Shown here: positions 4,978 through 10,490 of the stretch, one piece after another
Layout: each line of letters starts with the position of its first letter
Numbering within the stretch: position 1 is the stretch's first letter
Assembly (NCBI GenBank): GCA_014523685.1
Contig: JAATVT010000107.1
Location: forward strand, 1-10,490
DNA length: 10,490 bases
Source of the DNA: Nitrososphaerales archaeon TH5893
GTDB lineage: Archaea; Thermoproteota; Nitrososphaeria; Nitrososphaerales; Nitrososphaeraceae
Reading direction: 5' to 3'
Notes under the pieces: generated by a model
Seen by the model: the letters and a program-made list of their open reading frames with translations, nothing else
What the model was told of the DNA's origin: nothing
The model's database searches: none
Program-made: the position numbers and the translations under genes

Positions 4978-6105
4978 ATGAACCCTATAGCCCAACCGTC
5001 CCATGCTCCAGAAGAAACAAATTCAGAAAGTGCAGAAAATGAAATATCCTTCGTAGACACTAAGTATCTTTGTGTGGGTATTGTAGATATTGTGAACTCT
5101 ACAAAGATAACAGCAAATATCGGGAATTCAGAGGACGTCGCAATGTATTACTCAATTTTTATAAACACCATGGCATCAATAGCAAGGAACTTTGGTGCAG
5201 AAGTAGTCAAAAATGTGGGAGATAGCGTCATATTCTTTTTCCCAAGAACCTCTGATACCTCTTCAGATAAGACGGCTTTCAGGGATGTTTTAAGGTGTGG
5301 TCTTACAATGGGGGTAGCTCATATTTCTATGAATGAGAAATACAAAGATCATCATTTACCGCCTATTAGCTATAGGATTAGTTCGGATTATGGAAAAATT
5401 GAAGTTGCTAAATCAGGGCCATCCAAAGTTGTTGATGTGTTTGGGTCAACTGTGAATATATGCGCAAAAATAAACTCTAGCGCACCACTGAACGGATTGA
5501 TTATAGGCGGGGACTTGTTCCAGATTGTGAAAGGATACCATGAGTCGTCACCTACTTCATTTATCATTAAGAAGATGGGCTCCTATTCAACTGAAGGTTC
5601 AAGGACTCATTCCTACCCATTGTATTCTGTAACATCTCTATCTAAGCTAGCTATACCAACGATATTAGTGCCGCCTGAATCTGGAATTAAACGCCAAACG
5701 CTAGCTGGACAAACTCTCGAAAAAGGTGCTCAGAAATTCAATGTTATGCTCATCGATGACGAGCCTGATATGATAATAACGTACAAATCTTTCTTGCATT
5801 CTGAAGGATATAATGTAGATGCTTTTAGCAATTCACAAGAGGCACTGAGGCATTTTGCCCAAGTGAATCAGTCGTATTACAATTTAGTTATAATGGATAT
5901 CAGAATGCCACATTTGAACGGTTTACAGCTTTACAATCGCATGAAGGCGATAAATAGCTCCGTCAGAATATTATTTGTCTCAGCACTAGATGCAGTAGAG
6001 GAGCTAGTTAGCATCTTGCCGGATATTAGGCGTAATAGCATAATCAAAAAGCCAGTCGAAAAGGATCATTTCGTAAGATCTGTTCAACTCGCAATATCTC
6101 AGTGA
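4978..6105 (+). CDS. Class III nucleotidyl cyclase domain fused to a C-terminal response-regulator receiver
   Basis: 375 aa, no membrane segment. Residues about 28-220 form a class III cyclase homology domain. Metal-binding Asp are D37 (VGIVDIVNST) and D82 (KNVGDSVIFFF). Purine-selecting residues K78 and D153 (VVDVFGSTVN) point to ATP rather than GTP. N160 of the VN-x-x-A-R/K motif is present, but the transition-state Arg four residues later is Lys (K164). After a linker (about 222-252), residues 253-375 are a complete receiver: acidic pair D260/D261, phospho-acceptor D307 (VIMDIRMP), S335 and K358 (IIKKP). Likely role: phosphorylation-controlled cAMP synthesis, or a cyclase-fold signalling protein with weak or no catalysis. 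The order cyclase-receiver is the reverse of the common receiver-effector layout. No histidine kinase is in the window. A GGAAGG site precedes the ATG; the CBS gene follows after 146 bp. Confidence 0.85.
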   Translation: MNPIAQPSHAPEETNSESAENEISFVDTKYLCVGIVDIVNSTKITANIGNSEDVAMYYSIFINTMASIARNFGAEVVKNVGDSVIFFFPRTSDTSSDKTAFRDVLRCGLTMGVAHISMNEKYKDHHLPPISYRISSDYGKIEVAKSGPSKVVDVFGSTVNICAKINSSAPLNGLIIGGDLFQIVKGYHESSPTSFIIKKMGSYSTEGSRTHSYPLYSVTSLSKLAIPTILVPPESGIKRQTLAGQTLEKGAQKFNVMLIDDEPDMIITYKSFLHSEGYNVDAFSNSQEALRHFAQVNQSYYNLVIMDIRMPHLNGLQLYNRMKAINSSVRILFVSALDAVEELVSILPDIRRNSIIKKPVEKDHFVRSVQLAISQ

Positions 6106-6201
6106 GTATGGAAGCTTTCATTTACATAGGAATTGCAGATAGCTCCAATCGGACTATCAAAGAAATGTTCCTTGGGATTTTGATGCCTGAATTTTATATT
6201 G

Positions 6202-6211
6202 TTTAATATAT
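6202..6211 (+). promoter_or_regulatory. TATA box of the CBS-domain gene
   Basis: TTTAATATAT, centred about 45 nt before ATG 6252, predicts a start near 6233 and a leader of roughly 19 nt carrying the ribosome binding site. This suggests the CBS gene has its own promoter downstream of the cyclase. Confidence 0.45.
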
Positions 6212-6234
6212 TGCTATCAAAAAAAAGTATTAAA

Positions 6235-6240
6235 GAGGTG
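6235..6240 (+). promoter_or_regulatory. Shine-Dalgarno site of the CBS-domain gene
   Basis: GAGGTG is complementary to the CACCTC core of archaeal 16S rRNA 3' ends. The spacing of 11 nt to the ATG is a little long. It is the clearest such site in the window. Confidence 0.45.
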
Positions 6241-6251
6241 CTTACATAGAA

Positions 6252-6665
6252 ATGGAGATTGGTTCTAACCCAGCATCGGGTTTCATGACAACTGAGTTAA
6301 TAACGGCAACGGAGGACCAGACGATTCAAGAAATCTGTAAAATAATGTCAGACCATGATATTGGATGCGTAGTTGTTGTTAAGAGGTTAGTTGGGGGAAA
6401 TAAGCCCATTGGGATTATTACTGAAAGAGATATAGTACGTGAAATAGGCACATCTGATTTGTTCCTAGCACAGAAGCCCATACGCGAGCTGATGAAATAC
6501 CCACTAGTAACTATTTCTCCAAATACTTCAATTAAAGAAGCCATTGAGATTATGCAAACAAAAAATATCCGAAGACTTCTCGTGGTGGATAATGATGATA
6601 AAGTCAGGGGTATTCTTACTCAGAAGGATGTTTTCAACGCGCTTTCTAATTCTGATCCCTCATAG
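6252..6665 (+). CDS. Two-CBS-domain protein (Bateman module)
   Basis: 137 aa consisting almost entirely of a CBS pair. CBS1 is about residues 10-70 (FMTTELITATEDQTIQEICK, DIGCVVVV, PIGIITERDIVR). CBS2 is about 77-134 (ELMKYPLVTISPNTSIKEA, MQTKNIRRLLVVD, VRGILTQKDVF). The G-I-[IL]-T-[EQ]-[RK]-D-[IV] signature occurs in both halves, as expected for a module that binds adenine nucleotides or related ligands. No catalytic or DNA-binding domain is attached, so it probably works as a free-standing sensor that dimerises and acts on a partner. A TATA box and a good ribosome binding site lie upstream. Its position after an adenylate-type cyclase is suggestive of shared nucleotide signalling, but only by context. 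It converges on glyS. Confidence 0.88.
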   Translation: MEIGSNPASGFMTTELITATEDQTIQEICKIMSDHDIGCVVVVKRLVGGNKPIGIITERDIVREIGTSDLFLAQKPIRELMKYPLVTISPNTSIKEAIEIMQTKNIRRLLVVDNDDKVRGILTQKDVFNALSNSDPS

Positions 6666-6673
6666 CAGCTCAA

Positions 6674-6730
6674 GTGGTATTGCGTACCTTTCCAAATTGA
6701 AAATTAAGATAGGATTGAATTGGATACCAC
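6674..6730. other. Spaced 7-bp inverted repeat between convergent genes
   Basis: GTGGTAT (6674-6680) and ATACCAC (6724-6730) are perfect inverted copies 43 nt apart in the 90-bp gap between the convergent CBS and glyS genes. They could form a stem for both transcripts. The stem is short and the loop long, so function is uncertain. A direct repeat TTCCTTAG (6743-6750, 6752-6759) overlaps the glyS stop. Confidence 0.25.
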
Positions 6731-6755
6731 ACCAATTATAGCTTCCTTAGATTCC

Positions 6756-8228
6756 TTAGCTGCTTTGCAATGATCTCCTTAAATATTCTTTAAGGCCAGA
6801 TACCTTTATTCTCTCCTGCTGCATCGTATCCCTCTGTCTGACTGTAACGGAGTCGTCCTGTAGTGTTATTTTATCAACAGTTATTGCAAAGGGTACACCT
6901 ATCTGCTCTAGCCTCCTATACCTTCTTCCGATCGAACCAGAATCATCATAGTAGGTATCAAATTCTCTCTTGAGTTCAGAGTGGATGATTTGTGATTTTT
7001 CTGAAAGACCGTTCCTGTTGACAAGAGGCAAAATCCCAACTAAAACAGGCGCAAGGTATGGTTTGAGTCTTAAGACGACCCTATCGTCGTGTTCAGAGTC
7101 TTCATAGAACGAGTGTTCCAGAATGGCATAGATGCTCCTGTCAATTCCCATGGATAGTTCAAAAACATGTGGTAATATCTTTGACTGGTCAGAAGGGTCA
7201 ATTACCTCTAGATTCTGTTTGCTAACCGTCGAATGTCCTCTGAGGTCATAATCTGATCGATAATTGCAGGCAACGAGTTCAAGCCACCCAACGCTTGTTT
7301 CTACCTCAAAATCAAAGGCTATGGAAGCGTAGAATGCTCTTTCATTTTCTCCTAGCTTTCGAAATCGAGTTCTCTTCATATCTATACCAGTCTTGCTGTA
7401 AAAATCGGCTAAAATGGATAGATAATAAGCTACTAATTTGTTGGGTAATAAACCTCCCTTCAGACCTTCATTGGTCGTAACTTCCTCAACAGAAAGTCCA
7501 TCGGTTGATATTCTCAATGTTGTATTACTCAACTCATCAAAAAATGGAAGACTATCTAGCTTGGAAGGATTACAGAAAATTTCAACTTCTGCTTGGTAGA
7601 ACTCTCTGAGTCTGAGCAAGCTCTGTCTAGGAGCAATTTCATTTCTAAAGCTTTTCCCGAGTTGAGCGATGCCTAGAGGCAACTTGCCCCTCATTGTTTT
7701 GTACACTCGGGGAAAATCAACAAAGATTGTTTGACAGGTCTCAGGCCTTAAATATGCTTCCTCAGCACTAGGACCGATTTCTACTCTGAACATCATATTG
7801 AATCGGGTTGTTATCCCGAACTTACCTTTGCAACTTGGGCAGCGAATCCCCTCGCTATTTATTATCGCATCAATTTCATCATTGGGCGTTCTTTCTGGTA
7901 TGTCCTTTCCAATTCTCTCTGAAATTAATCTGTCAGCCCTAAATGTAGAGCCGCATTCTGTGCATTTTATTACGGGGTCGGTAAAGTTTTCGATATGACC
8001 AGAAGCCTCAAAAACACTTCTACTCATTATCTGAGAACCGTCAATTTCTAACATGCCATCACGACGAACGATTTCTCTTCTCCAGAGATCGATAAGCTTG
8101 TTTTTCACTTTCAATCCAGTCGGGCCGTATTCCCAAAAACCTGCTGGGGCATCTGCATATATCTCACAACTTGGAAAGTAGAATCCCTTTTCGAGTGCTA
8201 ACTTCATTATTTGATCATAATTGCTCAC
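6756..8228 (-). CDS. glyS: Glycyl-tRNA synthetase, archaeal/eukaryotic alpha2 type
   Basis: Class II synthetase that activates glycine with ATP and charges tRNA-Gly in the cytosol. Seen: 490 aa starting at GTG, with no start codon further upstream in frame. MSNYDQIMKLALEKGFYFPS is the standard opening. Motif 1 is around GFWEYGPTGLKVKN (30-43). A zinc-ribbon insertion has C89-x2-C92 and C130-x2-C133. RPET--TIF is at 161-169. Motif 2 is FRNEIAPRQ---REF-QAEVE (194-216). The glycine-recognition strand GWLELVACNYRSDYDLRGHS is at 314-333, and motif 3 is ELSMGIDRSIYAIL (357-370). The anticodon-binding domain spans about 391-490 (APVLVGILPLV). It appears shorter than many archaeal GlyRS, mainly in the insertions; all catalytic motifs are present, so it should be functional. 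It is divergent from priL and convergent with the CBS gene. Confidence 0.95.
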   Translation of the reverse strand: MSNYDQIMKLALEKGFYFPSCEIYADAPAGFWEYGPTGLKVKNKLIDLWRREIVRRDGMLEIDGSQIMSRSVFEASGHIENFTDPVIKCTECGSTFRADRLISERIGKDIPERTPNDEIDAIINSEGIRCPSCKGKFGITTRFNMMFRVEIGPSAEEAYLRPETCQTIFVDFPRVYKTMRGKLPLGIAQLGKSFRNEIAPRQSLLRLREFYQAEVEIFCNPSKLDSLPFFDELSNTTLRISTDGLSVEEVTTNEGLKGGLLPNKLVAYYLSILADFYSKTGIDMKRTRFRKLGENERAFYASIAFDFEVETSVGWLELVACNYRSDYDLRGHSTVSKQNLEVIDPSDQSKILPHVFELSMGIDRSIYAILEHSFYEDSEHDDRVVLRLKPYLAPVLVGILPLVNRNGLSEKSQIIHSELKREFDTYYDDSGSIGRRYRRLEQIGVPFAITVDKITLQDDSVTVRQRDTMQQERIKVSGLKEYLRRSLQSS

Positions 8229-8269
8229 TCTGGGTTGCTCGCCTTTAGGGATGGGGCGACAAAGGGCTT

Positions 8270-8279
8270 TAAATTTATT
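8270..8279 (-). promoter_or_regulatory. TATA box of glyS
   Basis: The minus-strand word AATAAATTTA is centred about 46 nt upstream of the GTG at 8228, which would give a leader near 20 nt. It lies within the open frame that extends upstream of priL, arguing that this upstream frame is not coding. Confidence 0.4.
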
Positions 8280-8402
8280 CTCCCTTTTCGAGCAACTTCT
8301 AGGCGGTCAAAGTATTTCAACCCTTGGGCAAGGCAAATATCCCATACCCCTAGCCTAAAAATCTCCTATCAGAATTACATTTATGACTCACAACCATACT
8401 AC

Positions 8403-9482
8403 ATGCACTTTTTATTACAGGAAGTACTATTATTTGCTGTTAGTCGGTTGTCCCATCTTAGACTTGGTACTGGAGACCTGGCAAAATATCCTTTTCTTAA
8501 CGAGGCTTCAGAATACATCCGTCTTATCAACTTAGACTATGACGAGTTTGATCGCCCAGAGATGAAATACATTATTGAAAGGTCAGGCCAAAGACTTGAG
8601 GGTGAAATAAGAAATGGTAAGCTTTACGAAAATCCGGGAAGATATGAGATTGAAATATTAACCTTCCTCGTTAGCTTAATGATGGTCAAATGCATTGGGA
8701 ACGACACCATTTCTAGAAAGCATTCGCTTTTTGAAGCACTGAGGGCAGAAAAATTTCTTACAGAAGATCTGAAAAGAGAACGAAACGAAGGGAGGAGACA
8801 GCTCCTATTATCAAAAATCTTTTATGATCTTTTTAAAGTACAAGTCGAGATTGATGACGAGGATAATAGGATTTTCAAAGTTAGAGTCAATGACTACCTT
8901 TCACGAGCATCAAAATTTCATGAACAGGAATGGAAATTAATAAACCGCTCAGTTCATAATGGATACGTCTATCTTGGCATAGACGAGACTGTAAGGCTAA
9001 TACGCAGCGAACTAAGTGCCTTGATTTATAATCGGCTCAAAGTGATGGATTTATCAGCAATGCCAAAGTCAGTCAAGGATAAGCTAATTGTTATGGCACC
9101 TAAATTCGTGCAGGTTTATGACACAAGATATACCCGACCGGTCTCTAATTATCCCCCATGCATAAAACATGCTATCGACGAGATGAGCAAGGGAGAAAAT
9201 TTGCCCCATTCTGCACGAGTCTTGCTTGCAACATACATGTTATTTATCGGCAAGAGTATTGACGATATTGTAGAAATGTTTCAAAGTGCACCTGATTTTA
9301 ACGAGAAAGTGACGAGATATCAGATCGAACATCTAGCAGGAAAGAAAGGAAGTGGAACAAGGTACTTTGTTCCATCTTGCGAAAAGCTGGCCAACGAAGA
9401 CCTTTGCTTCTCAACACGAGAATGCGATGGGATAGTGAATCCAGTCCAGTTTGGTCATGGGTCAAGAAACAGAAGTGGTTAA
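8403..9482 (+). CDS. priL: DNA primase large subunit PriL
   Basis: PriL is the non-catalytic partner of PriS; its C-terminal Fe-S domain helps initiate primers during archaeal DNA replication. From ATG 8403 it is 359 aa. DLAKYPFLNEASEYIRLI is the typical N-terminal segment. The C-terminal domain carries the four cluster cysteines C253 (YPPC), C326 (VPSC), C335 (EDLC) and C341 (TREC), with the family helix HSARVLLATYMLFIGKS between the first two and NPVQFGHG near the end. The frame is open back to 8211, but that part overlaps glyS and its promoter and has no family match. TTG 8448 is a credible alternative start, because it falls just before the conserved region and a TATA-like CTTTTTATTA lies at 8407-8416. 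priS follows after 69 bp. Confidence 0.93.
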   Translation: MHFLLQEVLLFAVSRLSHLRLGTGDLAKYPFLNEASEYIRLINLDYDEFDRPEMKYIIERSGQRLEGEIRNGKLYENPGRYEIEILTFLVSLMMVKCIGNDTISRKHSLFEALRAEKFLTEDLKRERNEGRRQLLLSKIFYDLFKVQVEIDDEDNRIFKVRVNDYLSRASKFHEQEWKLINRSVHNGYVYLGIDETVRLIRSELSALIYNRLKVMDLSAMPKSVKDKLIVMAPKFVQVYDTRYTRPVSNYPPCIKHAIDEMSKGENLPHSARVLLATYMLFIGKSIDDIVEMFQSAPDFNEKVTRYQIEHLAGKKGSGTRYFVPSCEKLANEDLCFSTRECDGIVNPVQFGHGSRNRSG

Positions 9483-9540
9483 TTTTTCCCCCCTTGAGTC
9501 CATTGATGGCGATAGTAGAATCGAAGTCGAAGCGGAATAA
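9457..9540 (+). CDS. Doubtful 27-aa acidic ORF between priL and priS
   Basis: ATG 9457 overlaps the last 26 nt of priL in another frame and ends at TAA 9538-9540, 11 nt before priS. The peptide is acidic (ending DSRIEVEAE). It may couple translation from priL to priS, or be a frameshifted former PriL tail, or be chance. There is no family match. Confidence 0.2.
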   Translation: MGQETEVVNFSPLESIDGDSRIEVEAE

Positions 9541-9551
9541 TTAGAGATGCG

Positions 9552-10490
9552 ATGAGATCACAAACGTATCTAATCTTGAAGAATGCATTTAGGGAGTATT
9601 ATTTTAGATACGGAAAGACGATACATTCTCTTTCGGACATAAAGCGGCGTGAGTTTGCCTTCCGTTACTTTGGACCAGATGGAGAACCTGCAGGAATGGT
9701 ACGGCATTTAACTTTTGATAGCGATGGTGAAATCATCGCATCCACTCTAAGAGAGGTGCCTTCGGACCTGTACTGCTCAAATGGTTATTATAGATTCCCA
9801 ACTTATCCTATGAACGAAAAGGAGTGGTTAGGAGCCGACCTAATATTTGATATTGACACAAAGGATTTGCATCTATCATGTCAATCGGATCATTCATATT
9901 TCATATGCGAGAGTTGCTCACAGGCAGCTAAAAACAAACAAGGACTAAACAACTGCCAATATTGCAATTCTCAGAACTTGGTTCTTGAATCTATCCCATG
10001 TAAGACATGCCTTGACGGTGCAAAGAACGAGGTACGAAAACTACTTCTCATACTTATGGGAGATTTTGGGATTGACGAAAAAGATATAGAGGTTTATTTT
10101 TCCGGTAATGACGGCTTTCATCTTCATGTAGCGAATCCAAGTTTTAAGTATTTGGATGCCCAGGCTAGGTCGGATATTACAGGGTATATTCTAGGAAAAG
10201 GTCTCACGCCCGAGACAATCGGAGTTTACAGGAGGACCAGTGGTGCAAGCGTAAGGAGGACTGCCAAAAGTCCTAATATCGACCTCGTTAATAATGACGC
10301 GAAAAATATTGATAGCCCTCGCATGAATAGCGGGGTGTCCAAAGAAAGTGGAAATAATCTGAACAACTTCATAATAAGATTTCCAAAAAGTGGTCTAAAG
10401 TACGGATGGCGAAAGAGACTATCTTTGGAATTGGGCAAAAAAGATCTTATTGAATCAAAGTTGAAGAATATAGTTCAGCAGAGAGGAGGA
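9552..10490 (+). CDS. priS: DNA primase small (catalytic) subunit PriS, 3' end beyond the window
   Basis: PriS is the nucleotidyl-transferring subunit of archaeal primase and synthesises primers together with PriL. ATG 9552 is the first start after an in-frame TAG at 9516-9518; 313 codons are present with no stop. Seen: the N-terminal YYFRYGKTIHSLSDIKRREF typical of the family, catalytic DxD at D100/D102 (LIFDIDTKDL), and SGNDGFHLHV at 184-193, the conserved SG-x-x-G-x-H motif. A zinc-binding insertion at 119-153 has three CxxC pairs (C119/C122, C135/C138, C150/C153). The third catalytic Asp and the L-R-P-x-S-x-H motif are expected further on, beyond the end. Residues 240-271 are Asn/Ser-rich and may be a flexible loop. 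It lies 69 bp after priL and is probably co-transcribed with it. Confidence 0.93.
   Translation, partial: MRSQTYLILKNAFREYYFRYGKTIHSLSDIKRREFAFRYFGPDGEPAGMVRHLTFDSDGEIIASTLREVPSDLYCSNGYYRFPTYPMNEKEWLGADLIFDIDTKDLHLSCQSDHSYFICESCSQAAKNKQGLNNCQYCNSQNLVLESIPCKTCLDGAKNEVRKLLLILMGDFGIDEKDIEVYFSGNDGFHLHVANPSFKYLDAQARSDITGYILGKGLTPETIGVYRRTSGASVRRTAKSPNIDLVNNDAKNIDSPRMNSGVSKESGNNLNNFIIRFPKSGLKYGWRKRLSLELGKKDLIESKLKNIVQQRGG

Noticed and set aside
6108..6206. 32-codon frame starting 2 nt after the cyclase stop (MEAFIYIGIADSS...)
   Set aside because: Its end overlaps the TATA box of the CBS gene, there is no ribosome binding site, and it matches no family I recognise.
6544..6741. 65-codon frame overlapping the end of the CBS gene
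   Set aside because: Shadow of the CBS coding sequence in another frame; the CBS frame carries the clear domain signatures.
7798..7998. Plus-strand 66-codon frame inside glyS
   Set aside because: Antisense to the zinc-ribbon region of glycyl-tRNA synthetase; coding potential is explained by glyS.
10226..10438. Minus-strand 70-codon frame with hydrophobic segments
   Set aside because: Antisense to priS; the apparent membrane-like residues come from reading the complement of Lys/Asn/Ser-rich codons.

Overview
The window looks like a chromosomal segment of an ammonia-oxidising-type archaeon (Nitrososphaeria/Thaumarchaeota, probably order Nitrososphaerales). The evidence is an archaeal two-subunit primase (priL-priS), an archaeal/eukaryotic-type glycyl-tRNA synthetase, archaeal TATA-like boxes 20-45 nt upstream of several starts, archaeal winged-helix regulators, and an exported N-glycosylation-rich protein. 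Base composition is moderately AT-rich, with wide intergenic gaps that hold small or decaying genes. The genus is not decided by the sequence.

Layout. 1-1039 (minus): an exported protein made of tandem Ig-like modules joined by a Gln/Glu-rich linker. Its reading frame is cut by two in-frame stops, although recognisable homology to its own first module continues to the window edge. 1350-2255 (plus): a uroporphyrinogen-III synthase-like protein. 2256-3245: a patch with a possible 37-aa ORF, a likely 50-aa protein, an abutting N-terminal remnant of a DtxR/MntR-type metalloregulator, a 53-aa Cys/His-rich minus-strand protein, and an 8-bp tandem repeat. 3246-4512: two unrelated winged-helix proteins. 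4513-4977: a mostly empty gap. 4978-6105: a class III nucleotidyl cyclase domain fused to a C-terminal response-regulator receiver. 6252-6665: a two-CBS-domain protein. 6756-8228 (minus): glycyl-tRNA synthetase, convergent with the CBS gene and divergent from primase. 8403-9482 and 9552-10490 (running off the end): primase large and small subunits.

How they fit together. The right third is housekeeping: glycine charging, and primer synthesis by PriL with its four Fe-S cysteines and PriS with its catalytic DxD. The middle looks like a signalling and regulatory neighbourhood: two DNA-binding proteins, a cyclase-receiver and a CBS pair. No operon joins them firmly; the gaps and separate promoters suggest individual transcription. 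The cyclase keeps both metal Asp, the Lys/Asp purine pair and the Asn, but has Lys where the transition-state Arg is expected. I see no CRISPR array, IS element, rRNA or tRNA. No complete new multi-gene system is convincing here. The items most worth following are the cyclase-receiver fusion with its altered active site, the stop-interrupted modular surface protein, the small Cys-rich protein, and the decayed metalloregulator.
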